A DNA stretch of 44,573 nt from Planoprotostelium fungivorum. Its lineage: Eukaryota; Evosea; Variosea; Cavosteliida; Cavosteliaceae. A model generated the notes under the pieces. That model was not told where the DNA came from. It did not search any database and saw nothing but the letters and a program-made list of their open reading frames with translations. The stretch's first letter is position 1, and the number at the start of each line of letters is the position of its first letter. The stretch covers positions 1 through 44,573 of the forward strand of contig MDYQ01000673.1 in the NCBI GenBank assembly GCA_003024175.1, written 5' to 3'. Below, piece after piece: positions 12,501-23,300 of this stretch. The position numbers were made by a program, and so were the translations under genes.

Positions 12501-15117
12501 ACGATCGATCACAGTCATCACATCGTGAGAATCTGTGAAATTGAAGCATGATTGAGTGATAAACAGGTGAGACAAGACCGAATCCTTCTCATTTCAGCCG
12601 GAACTGGATCAGGAAAGACAACGCAAGTGCCACAGTATCTGTTAGACGAACAGGTGATTTCATCTTCATCCAACTTCATCCTATTTCTCATCATCTCATC
12701 GTATACTGAGACGAACGAACGCGTATTCACTTGCATCAGATCCTCTCGAAGAGAAACAAATCGGAGAGAAAGAGGATCGCCTGCGTCCAGCCCCTCAGAC
12801 TGTCCGTCCAAACGATCCCACTCCACATCTGCAAGCAGTACGGTTCTCCTCTAGGTGTTGACATGGGTTACAAACTATCAGAGAAGAATCCCACGCGAAA
12901 GATGGAGCCCAAGTTCAACCGAGAGACATCCGTCGTGTTCATGACCAACTCTTCCTTGGTCGATTCGCTTCTGTTTGGAAAGAAGTTACAGTATCAGATT
13001 GTCATCGTAGATGAGGTGGATGATGTGATGAGCGATGAAGGGTAAAATGGTGCCAGGTACATCAGAGGGATCTGTACACGGATACACTGCTGGCCTTGTT
13101 GATCGATGAGATGAAAGTGGATCAGAAATTACAGTTAGTCATCATGTCGGCTACAATGGATCTCAAGAGAGTGAGTCATCGATCGATCGCATGTGAAGAT
13201 GTGATTAACTGTCATCGTTGATGAGAGATAGTTGGTAAAATACGTATCTTGCATCAAATCACCCCTCATCATCGAGATCGAACCGGAGGAGACGAAATTT
13301 CCAATCATCATCCACTACAATGACACATCAGAATCCATTGGCGTGGTCGAATCTGCCTGTGAGGTACGATGAGAATCCTCGCATTATGATGAACGAAGGA
13401 TGATAACGACATCCAGACAGTGAGGAAGATCGATGCAGATCGTCCACTAAAAGAATCCATCATCGTGTTCTTCTCAGGTAAGCCAGACATCAGCGCCGCA
13501 GAACGAAAGCTACGAGGTGAATCGATACAAGACGACCTCGATTGACATACATCAGATCATTCCGGCCTCTCACTGCTCCAATTACACTCGCAAGTCGACG
13601 AGAACAACAGAAAAAAATGCGCACAACCGCCACCGGACGAGAGGAGGAAAGTCATCTTAGCCACCAACGCAGCGGAGACCGGCATCACCATCGAAGATCT
13701 AGTGCACGTCATCGACACCGGAAAGGCCAAAGAGTTGAGCCGGGTGGGTGGTGGTTCACAGCTGAAGGAAGAGTGGATCACGAAAGCGTCGGCAAATCAG
13801 AGGAAGGGAAGGGTGGGTCGAACGAAGCCCGGTTTTTGCTGGAGACTGTACTCCAAACAGAGGTGACCCGTTCGAAATGTTCGATGCACTCAATCGTGAT
13901 GCAGGTACGATGACATGTCGGAGCATAAGAAACCTGGCATCACCAATACGGCCTTAGAACCGTTGATCCTGCAGATGTTGCACGTGGACAAGAGGATGGA
14001 GAACTTTCGCTGGATTGACGAACCAGATGTGGAAGAGAGTTATCGTCGATTGGTGACCCTGGGGTTCATCACATCAGAGGGTACATCCAGAGAGAATCCA
14101 TCCAGTCTACTCACTGATTTGGGGAGAGAAGCGAGGAACATCAGGGAAGATAACATATACATCACGAAGCTGATCATCGAGGGAGGAAGAGGTGCCGATG
14201 ACCACATCGTCGATGTGATCTCTGATGACACGTAGGGGGTATCTTCGAGGCCGTCCTGAAGATGATCTGCATCATGATAGTGTGGGGAATGTTGTTCGCC
14301 AAGGACTCCCGCCTGCCCAGCACAGCAGGAGAGAGTGATCACTTGTCCATGATCCGACTATTCGATGCCTTCGATGTGAAGACGGGGAAGAAGAGGGACT
14401 CCTTCTGTAAAGAGAGAGGCATCTCCGTCCATCACATGAAGTCGGCCGTGCAACACTACATCAAGATGTTCGCCAGATACAAGAAATACTTCGGAACATC
14501 CACGGGGGGAGCAGTGGAAGAGAAGTTGATTTCCTTGCTCATTGACACGTTCAAGGAGACCACCTACCTCGTGATGATGTCGAGAGACAAGGGAGAGAAC
14601 GATTTGAAAATGGGCCGTTCATCGAGTGTCTCTCTCGCACTGAAACAAGTTCTGTTGGTGGGGGCGATCTACAATGGTTTCGCTCAACACTGTACCGTCT
14701 TGAGTGGTGATCGATTGCCCTCTTGGATGAGAGAGAAGACGGAGAAGATGTTATCCGCTGAACCGGTGAGAGGAAGAGGAAATGTTCATTTACCCTCGAC
14801 AGGTGACTGCGATCGTTCGATTCGTTGATGCCAAGTCTGCCAATTCAGCTCTGAATAAGATCTATCACAAATTGAATTGTAAGACGGCCGAACCCATCGG
14901 TAACATCGTAGACAGAGAGAAGTTCCACAAACTGGGTCTGCCCCCCGTCGCCAAATTTCGGTTCATCGATTCTGGCCCTTCCGATTATATCTACGAGATT
15001 CGACTGAAGCTCACCAACGAAGAATGGAAGGGGGATGTGTTGAATCGATTACGCTCCATCGGACTCAAACCATTAGAGATGAGGAAGGAGCAGGAGATGA
15101 CTCTGAAGAAAATATAG
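9522..15117 (+). CDS. RNA-dependent RNA polymerase fused to a DExH/HA2 helicase
   Basis: A cellular RNA-silencing polymerase joined in frame to an RNA helicase, about 1,620 residues by my joins. The RdRP half has KYNKRIQSLFSSC, FTDGCGRYN, VTRNPCYHPGDIR and the catalytic DLDGD (10956-10970, about residue 447). A charged coiled coil (about 11850-12500) links to helicase motif I GTGSGKTT (12600-12623), motif II DEVH (IVIVDE joined to VHQRDLYTD), SATMD, motif V LATNAAETGITIEDL, motif VI QRKGRVGR, then an HA2-like winged-helix part (NTALEPLILQML). Introns read: 9836-9875, 10798-10853, 11019-11057, 11333-11380, 12042-12086, 12285-12332, 12525-12566, 12654-12739, 13016-13056, 13171-13231, 13364-13416, 13517-13555, about 13862-13906, about 14187-14235, 14766-14802. 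The three introns between the halves are phase 0 and keep one frame, so I see no gene boundary. The true start could lie upstream. Confidence 0.82.
10956..10970 (+). other. RdRP catalytic motif DLDGD
   Basis: The codons encode DLDGD in the context MGGGDLDGDTYFISCHP. In the cellular RdRP family this aspartate triad binds catalytic magnesium. The DLDGD form is the one typical of plant RDR1/2/6-type enzymes. Confidence 0.93.
11850..12524 (+). other. Coiled-coil linker between polymerase and helicase
   Basis: About 195 residues rich in E, K, R, Q and M (EKERIEAERRRENDELTKM; MNRITEEIDHLLDV) with heptad-like spacing, split by introns 12042-12086 and 12285-12332. It follows the RdRP domain without a stop and runs into HIVRQDRILLISAGTG, the start of the helicase. 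It may mediate dimerisation; that is inference. Confidence 0.7.
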
Positions 15118-15153
15118 AGAGTGACGATCGTACGAACGTGTTTAACGATCTCT

Positions 15154-18100
15154 TTATTTCTCGACGTATACGTTGTCTATTGTCTGACGCGGTTGTAGAG
15201 ACTTGAGCTCTTTCTCTGTCATCATTCTCTGCGTCACTTGACTCAGGCTCGGCCTCTTCTCTTCTGTCTCTTCTGTGCAATCTCTGATCAGCCCTGCTAG
15301 ACTTTCATCCATGCCTTCTGTGGTGAAATCGATGTCACTGCCGTCGCTTTTATCGTAGAGATGAGAGTTGTGTGTGACCATGGCCCACAGCAGCACGCCG
15401 ACACTCCACACGTGTCCACTCGTTTGGTATCTCTTCTTCTTTTCAATCTCAGGTGACTGTCTGTGTCAGAGAAGTCCCTCCTGTCATTCTTCACCGTCTG
15501 CAGACCTCTCTGCTTTCCTTCGTATGGTGCATCCTCTGTCACAACGCACATCAAGCATTGTAACTTGACATCCGTCGTGTGGCTGCCTGACAGCAGGATC
15601 TGATGCATTCAGTCTCCACTCAAGTGATGCCAGACCATCACCTTCTTGGGCACAACAGCTGTGTGTACCATGCCCATAGATGTGATGTATGACAGTCCTT
15701 TGCTGACTCCTTGTCCTCTGTCTCTTGTCACTCTCTTCTCTTCTCTTCTCTCACTCACATCACAAACATGGTCTCTATAGTCAGGTCGGACGATGCAGAG
15801 AGATAGTCATGGAGAGAGCCGCCTTCCATCCATTCCATCATGATGTACCTCTCTGCACGATTTGAGAACTGTTATCCTTCCACATCTCTCTCACCTCTCA
15901 GGCCGTTTCCAAGGTACTGTACAATGTTTGGATGATGTAACATCTATCATCAAATGAATCGGCTGTGCGCGTACATCCATCACCTTCAACATCTGACACT
16001 CTCTGTCGATCTCGATATCTTTTGTAAGCTTCTTGACCATCACTGTGGTCGTTCCCTTGTACGTGCACTTCCACACTTGCCCTCTCTTTCCCTCTGCTAT
16101 CTTCCGCTCGTACTCTATTTCCTCTGCATCAACCATGACGCTGAGTGATGTTTCCATATGTTTCTGTTGTCGTTCGTCAGATACATTCTGTCTTTCTGTC
16201 TCTCACTCTTTGACGTAGCTGGAAGTTGCGGTAGATCAGTACTGAGATGATGAGAATGAGAATGAGGCCGCCAACGATGCTGCAGACCAGAATGATGATC
16301 AGCGTCTTCGTCTTGTTCTCTTCTGTCACAGCCACAGGCATAGTGTCTGTTACCACACTGTTGTTCTTCTGTATAGGCATGATGCCAATGGAAAAGTTTG
16401 TCAAGTGTGTGCTTTGACACATCGTCACTCTACCCTCTTCTCTCATCGTCAGCCCTTCTCTCTGCCACTCTGTCTCTGTCTCGTTCCAGTACTGACACAC
16501 TGCCTCTGTCTCTCTCTCAGCTTCTTTTGCTCTCTTTCTTCTCATCTCATCCATCCATATGTACATCTATCATGCATGTGTGCACTCACTGTAGCCATCA
16601 GGGATGTTGTCAATGATGCCCATAGAGATGTTGATGAGCTGAGTGACGTTTCTGACATCTATCTCTTGCCCATTTCGATACACGCTCACTCCTACCACCG
16701 GACTGTATCTATTCTTGTGTGAGTATGAGTGAAAAAATACATGTCACATACACAGATTCGTTGGAAATGGTCGAGAATGGATTGAACGTCACACTCGACA
16801 GTGCCACTGATGCTGTCATCTGTCAGATCCATCCTTCACATCATTCTTCACCTTTTTCTTTGTCGATAATTGACACTGGAAGTGTAACGGCGACGCTGGT
16901 GTTGGCAATCTTGCTCTCTATGATGTCACTACCGTTCAGACTGCTCTGATTGTACGTCTGCAGGTTGACAGACACGTCTGGACTGTTGTACTCGAAGGAG
17001 GTTGTGTTACGTGACAAGGCGAGAATGACGGCAGATAAGAGCCGAATCGTCTACAACGAGTCAGTGATCTCTCTCCCATCATTTCACCACTTGCATTATT
17101 CCCCGTCGTGCTGCCGAGTAGAGTCTGTAAGCATCAGCTTCTACTCGAGTTGTACCGTTCACCTCTGCTTGTGAAGTAGATATCCAAGTTTGGTCGTTGT
17201 ATAACGAATCAACGTTCAATTTGCACGGTGATAAGCTGTCGTAACATATGGGAGCCAAACGCAGTTTGTAAGAACACAGAAGCTGATTACCTCCAAAGTT
17301 GCAGGAATGGCTGACGTTGATGTATCCCACGGAGGAGAGCTCATTACGGGATAGATCGAGGTTATCAAGTGCAGACAAACTCTTGTTCCTTCCAGACACA
17401 GTTCCATTCAGAGAATTACCAGAGAGAGATAAGGTTTTCAGCTGTGGGAGGTTGATGATTGCATCAGGTATGCCGCCCTGAAATCGATTGTTGTCCTGTA
17501 TAGCGTCAGGAAGCACGAATGTGATTGAGCTTACGAGATACAATTCTTCCATCGATGTGAGATTACTGATGCAAGGAAGGATGGATCCAGATAGATTGGT
17601 CGTTCCCAGATTCAGAAAGGTGAGTTTCGTCAGCGAACCTAATCGAATCAGAACGCCAGATCGTTCATCTCTCACAGATAGCATCTGGTATCGATCCACT
17701 GATGTTTGTTATTCCCATGTTCAACTTTGTGAGTTGTTTGAAGCGATCCATCAAAGAGGGTATGGTTCCGTTCAATCCGCGGTTGCTATCCTGTTCCTCA
17801 TCAGAGGTCAAGAGAATAAATTGATTCACCAGGTACAAAATTTGCAGTGCAGTTAGATTACCAATGCACAAAGGAATCGGCCCTTCGAGCTGATTTGTAC
17901 CCAGATTAAGATAAAGCAGATTATTCAGAGCACCTCCTCGTATTCAGAGAACGATATGAAGAAGAGATGAACTCACATATTTCGTCGGGTATCCTTCCGT
18001 GGATTTGATTGGCTCCGAGATGAAGAGAGTTGAGAGAAGTCAGATTACCGATTAAAGGAGGAATCGTTCCATTCAATTGAATTTGAGAGAGGTCGATCAC

Positions 18101-18788
18101 GTTTGGTCGTGATGCATTGTCGCAGGTGACTCCCTTATAATCAATATTATTGCAGATCTGATCGGATCATCAGCACCCGATGCGAAAAGAGTTTCTCTTC
18201 GGCACGACTCACATCAGTTCCTTTCCATAAGGTAGGTGAACCTGAAGACATGTGAATGGTGATGATGTACAATCGTTTTACCTCCCAGACTCGACCATAT
18301 ACTCTGCATTATTTGAACAGGACTGGTGTCCTGTGCTTCACAGCCCTGATAGAGGAACAGGAGAAGAAGGAAACAAGAGGTGGGTGACTCTCTCTTCATC
18401 ATCTTGGGTTGTAGTCGAACGGAGATGAGAATCAGAGGCAGAAATAGAGCGAGGAGCCAGGGAATCTCTTGACGGGATGGAGAGATTTGGAACGAATGTC
18501 TACGAACTGAGTTTTGTTCGTGTGTATCAGGAGGTGAGTCGAACTGAGATCGTCAGTTTGAATTCTATTCCGTATCACATGGATTAATGCTCACATTCTG
18601 TACATACGAGGTCGATAAAGAAGAACCTAACATCGTTACATTCATGTTCACTCGTGCACCTCTCTCTCACCTTCCTTCGGTACCTTCACAACCCCCAACA
18701 CTCTGTCTGGTCGTTCACCGAGACATCTCAGGTGGGAAGTCAGGAGGCACATCATCAGAACGATCTGGAAGTATGTGGAAGTAATCAT
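15154..18788 (-). CDS. Receptor C: LRR-GAIN/GPS-TM-pseudokinase
   Basis: Third family member. The ATG at 18788 opens a signal peptide (MITSTYFQIVLMMCLLTSHL). A later exon has a hydrophobic segment (IPWLLALFLPLILISV), a basic loop and a signal-like segment ending YQGCEAQ, followed by VQIMQSIWSSLGG. LRRs span about 17150-18200. The GAIN-like region (16520-17160) closely resembles that of receptor B. GPS is at 16381-16497. The juxtamembrane and membrane segment (about 16200-16380) match receptor D instead. N-lobe KIAEGKRGQVWKC and VMVKK; catalytic loop HTAVVPKK (15642-15668); DFG replaced by CLM; C-lobe ends NVYVEK. The stop lies 36 bp beyond the stop of the RdRP-helicase gene, tail to tail. Confidence 0.77.
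16381..16497 (-). other. GPS autoproteolysis motif, receptor C
   Basis: Same order of C, W, W, G-L, C and HLTNFSIGI; HL|T codons at 16399-16407. Upstream of the motif the sequence follows receptors A/B, and downstream (MPIQKNNSVVTDTMPVAV) it follows receptor D. Confidence 0.8.
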
Positions 18789-19171
18789 CCTCTCTCCGCC
18801 TGGGTGCACCCTTTGGTCTACTGTTCGTGTTTCTCTGATGGGTAATTACGGTTTACACAACCTGTCTCGGGTTCATCACTCGTGTGGAACGGCCTCCTTC
18901 TTGCATGTTTCAGAACATATCTCCTATCTCAACAGGGCAATGTCCTCTTGGATGTCTCTCAGTCCTGGTCAATTTCATCAACTTCTTTGTTCATCATTGT
19001 CCTCACATCAAGAAATTCCAAATTTTCTCCTCTTCCTCCATTCTGAATATCTTCAGTACCAGATGACGGTTCAAGTTGTTGATCAAAGAGTACTCTTGAA
19101 TTGGTGAGTGATGTCTTGATTGCTGTCTAATACCAAACCCAGATATTGTCAACATTCAATTTCACAGGAAT
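18789..19171. other. Spacer upstream of receptor C
   Basis: About 380 bp with no supported gene. The plus-strand open frames here (for example around 18775-19107) have no recognisable content and overlap the promoter side of receptor C. Confidence 0.4.
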
Positions 19172-19520
19172 GGGTATTTGAGTGAGTGAGTGACCCCCCT
19201 GTTAAGTGAATATTTGAGTATCCCGAGGATAGGATACTCAAATACTCATGACAGTAGTCATTGCACGTGCGATGAGACGGCGTCCCATCTGAGAGAGGAA
19301 GGTGCATCCAAGCAGGAGCCCAACAACAAGACAAAGGATATTGCATCAATGAGGGTGGATCGTGTGTTATTGTCTTCATCACACAATGTGATTGGTGATG
19401 TGTTGTGACATGTGTTGCCGTCATGATGAATGAACGTACCGCATCATATCTAGAATGAGTATTGAGTGAGTATCATCCAAAATGAGTGAGTATTCAATGG
19501 AATGCGATACTCAAATACCT
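19172..19520. mobile_element. Possible small foldback/MITE-like element
   Basis: An 11-bp sequence GGTATTTGAGT at 19173-19183 is repeated inverted at 19509-19519, bounding about 350 bp without coding capacity. Inside is a perfect 13-bp inverted repeat, TATTTGAGTATCC at 19211-19223 and its complement at 19232-19244 with an 8-bp loop, plus runs of TGAG near both ends. No clear target-site duplication is visible, so the element assignment is tentative. Confidence 0.4.
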
Positions 19521-19658
19521 TCCATGTTTTGCCAGTGAACTCTTATTTCAAAATGTGATTAATTCTATCCATGATTGACCTGAAAGGCTCAGGTACATGC
19601 TGTGGCCTACACCAACATGCACAGACAGTGCCAAGAGAGTACAATCAGATAATACAAT

Positions 19659-19990
19659 TTATGTTTCATAATCATCAGTTCTTGTTTCAATGGTTGGGAG
19701 AATGTCCTGTTCTTTCATTTCCTTCTCAGTCATCATCCTGCGGGACAGTTGGCCTAAACTCAGTCTCTGCTCTTCTCTCTGCTTTGTGCACTCCTGGATA
19801 AGTCCAGCAAGCTTCTCATCCATCCCATCTGTACAGAGATTGATATTGTCAAAGTTGTTGTTGTAGATGAATTCAACTGTTGGGCGGATTCCACTCTCCC
19901 CACACATCTCAACATCCTCCGGGTAAAACCCAGAGGTCGGCTCCTCTTGATCGACGAGTTTGTTTCATCAACTGATCCAAGGATCATCAA
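19659..19990 (-). pseudogene. Relic of a fifth receptor: kinase C-lobe fragment
   Basis: The minus strand encodes GMDEKLAGLIQECTKQREE followed by a LSRRMMTEKEMK tail, clearly related to the C-lobe tails of receptors A-D (DERVAGLIRDCTEERGEKR and QRMMTEKELK). The preceding VWSVGVLLWAM block is unrecognisable (MCGESGIRPTVEF). No upstream kinase, GPS or LRR exons are found within the roughly 370 bp before receptor D ends. I read it as the decayed 3' end of a former family copy lying between C and D. Confidence 0.65.
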
Positions 19991-20362
19991 AGAGCATTCT
20001 TAATGCCACCACTATGTGAAGAGAATGATTCCTACAAAACGTATAAGCCCAGGTGACTATTGAAATTGCACTCGAGAAGAGAAATGGCACAACATACGAT
20101 CTCTATAAACAGACAATTCTCAAGACGCTACCACACAAATCTCTTGTGACGGGGCTCCTCTTAGGGCAGCATCTTTCATCCTCAAAGAACGACAGGACAT
20201 CACTGGAGACATCCCACTCAGATCAGGGATGTGCTGAACACACAAACACCGGTGGAAGAGATGGAAGAGACGAGACTCTTGCATCTTGACATACACATAC
20301 GATGCGGATGATGATTCACGGAGGGGGTGAGTCGATGGCTTTCTCAAGGAGACATAAAACAT
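19991..20362. other. Spacer between the kinase relic and receptor D
   Basis: No supported gene. A 78-codon plus-strand frame at 20053-20289 uses a GTG start and has no recognisable motif. The interval probably contains receptor D's 3' UTR and decayed sequence of the former fifth copy. Confidence 0.35.
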
Positions 20363-23300
20363 TTATGTTTGATATTCATCGGTCCCTGTTGTATCATAGT
20401 TCCATTCTTTCTCTTTCTTCTCTGTCATCATCCTCTGCGTCACTTGACTCAGACTCGGCCTCTTCTCTTCTGTCCCCTCTGTGCAATCTCTGATCAGCCC
20501 TGCCACTCTCTCGCCCACGTTCTTCTCTGTGGTGAAATCGATGTCGCTGCCGTCACTGTTGTCGTAGAGATGAGAATTGTGTGTGACCATGGCCCACAGC
20601 AGCACGCCGACACTCCACACGTGTCCGCTCGTTTTGTGCCTTCTATTCTTCTCTATCTCAGGTGCCTGTCTGTGTCAGAGAAGTCCCTCTTGCCATTCTT
20701 CACCGTCTGCAGACCTCTCTGCTTTCCTTCGTAAGGTGCATCCTCTGTCACAACGCACATCAAGCATTGTAACTTGACATCCGTCGTGTGGCTACCTGAC
20801 AGCATGATCTGATGCATTCAGTCTCCACTCAAGTGATGCCAGACCATCACCTTCTTGGGCACAACAGCTGTGTGTACCATGCCCATAGATGTGATGTATG
20901 ACAGTCCTCTGCTCACTCCTTGTCCTCTGTCTCTTGTCACTCTCTCTTCTCTTCTCTTCTCTCACTCACATCACAAACATGGTCTCTATAGTCAGGTCGG
21001 ACGATGCAGAGAGATAGTCATGGAGAGAGCCGCCTTCCATCCATTCCATCATGATGTATCTCTCTGTGCGAATTGAGAACTGTTATCCTTCCATATCTCT
21101 CTTTACCTCTCAGACTGTTTCCAAGGTACTGTACAATGTCTGGATGATGTAACATCTATCATCAAATGAATCGGCTGTGCGCGTACATCCATCACCTTCA
21201 ACATCTGGCACTCTCTGTCGATCTCGATATCTTTTGTAAGCTTCTTGACCATCACTGTGGTCGTTCCCTTGTACGTGCACTTCCACACTTGCCCTCTCTT
21301 TCCCTCTGCTATCTTCTGCTCGTACTCTATCTCCTCTGCATCAACCATGACGCTGAGTGATGTTTCCATATGTTCCTGTTGTCATTTGTCAGATACATTC
21401 TATCTTATAGGAAGAGATATTCTATCTCTCACTCTTTGACGTAGCTGGAAGTTGCGGTAGATCAGTACTGAGATGATGAGAATGAGAATGAGGCCGCCAA
21501 CGATGCTGCAGACCAGAATGATGATCAGCGTCTTCGTCTTGTTCTCTTCTGTCACAGCCACAGGCATAGTGTCTGTTACCACACTGTTGTTCTTCTGTAT
21601 AGGCATGATGCCAATGGAAAAGTTTGTCAAGTGTGTGCTCTGACACATCGTCACGTTACCATCCACGGTGAGCTGACATCCATCTCTCGACCAACTCGAA
21701 TCGGCCTCGTTCCAGTATTTACAGATTGGATCTACACCTCGATCACTCTCCTCTCTACATCGCATCAGACTCACTGTAGCCATCGGGGATGTCATCGATG
21801 ATGCCCATGGAGATGTTGATGAGCTGACTGACGTTTCTGACCTCTATCTCTGCCCCTCCCGCGTAAACACTCACTCCTATCACGCGACTGTATCTATCAT
21901 CCGATCAATCGAATCGTACGAAGGGTGAGATTTCGCACATGGACTCGTTGTTCACCGTGATGAATGGATTGAACGAGAGCGAAGACAGAGAGACAGAGAC
22001 TATTTCCATCATCAGCAATCGTTCGATGGATACCGATCACCTTCAGCAGCAGTCGTATTCAATACGGGAAGTGTGACCCCAACGCTGCTATTGGATAGAG
22101 TACTCTGAATGACTCCACTTCCATTGTACGTCTGTACGTTCACGGACACATTGAGGCTGATGTAATCGAAAGACGTCGCGTTTCGTAACAGTGCCAGAAC
22201 GATGGCAGAGATGACCTTGATCACTCTTGCCTGATCTCGTGAAGCTCCATTCAGAAGATTCTGTGATCATCAGCCATCTCCCTTCAATTCTCTCCTCACC
22301 TTCGCTTCACTCTCCGTGATTCTCGTTTTGTCATCGTAGAGTGCATCGATGATGGTGGACTCATCACAGGGATTCTGTACGGTCTGGCTGCACAGTTGAG
22401 AGACGTTGATGAGGGGGAAACAATCGAAGTCGATTCCACTGAGATTGCAGAAGGTCATGACGTTGATGTATCCCGCGGAGGTGAAATTGTTGTTGCTCAA
22501 ATTCAACGAGTCCAGGGGAAGTAACTGATCGATTCGGTTGGAAATGGAACCGCGTAATTGATTGTTGCTCAGATTTAACGTCTTCAAGCTCGGTAAATTG
22601 AAGATGGAAGATGGTACTGGACCTGATCCAAATCAGATGGACGATGTGATGGATGATGACTGTAAATCGTAGATGAATTCACCCGTCAATTGATTATCTG
22701 CGAGGTTCAAAAAGACAAGATTTGTCAGTGGTACCATTGGAGGAATCGAACCAGTGAATGAATTTTGACTCTACTCATCATCAGTCACAGAAGATGGTAA
22801 TCAACACTCACCAGATCGATATGATTCAAGGCTACCATATTCTTGATACAGGCAGGAATGTTTCCGCTCAATTGGCTACCCTTCAGACGGAGGACACTCA
22901 ATTCGAGCAGATTACCTTCTCATATCAGGAGAAGAATCGACATCTCATCTCACAGATTGGATTGATGATTCCTCTCAATCCACCACCATCGATGATCAAT
23001 GTAGTTAGGTTCGTGAGACTTCCTATCGATGAAAGGTTCCCGTTCAGAGGTGTGCTGATGTTGATGGTGATGGGCCATGATTGATTGGTATCACAAGTCA
23101 CTCCAATGTAGTCTGTGGCATCACAGATCTATCGAATATCAGTCACCTCGATGTGATGACATCCTACGGTGACTCACGTTCGTTCCCTGCCAATACTGTG
23201 ACGATCCTGATTCGTTTCAGAGGATGTAAGAGGTATGATATCACCTTCTAAATCGGACCATATCTTCTGCATCACCCCCATCAACGGTGGACACGGTGGT

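Noticed and set aside
13042-13067. A 26-nt mini-intron after VDEVDDVMSDEG in the helicase
   Set aside because: A 41-nt intron at 13016-13056 gives the expected DExH box followed by RDLYTD and fits the usual intron length, so the mini-intron is unnecessary.
20053-20289. 78-codon plus-strand frame between the kinase relic and receptor D
   Set aside because: It depends on a GTG start, has no conserved motif, and lies in probable 3' UTR or decayed DNA.
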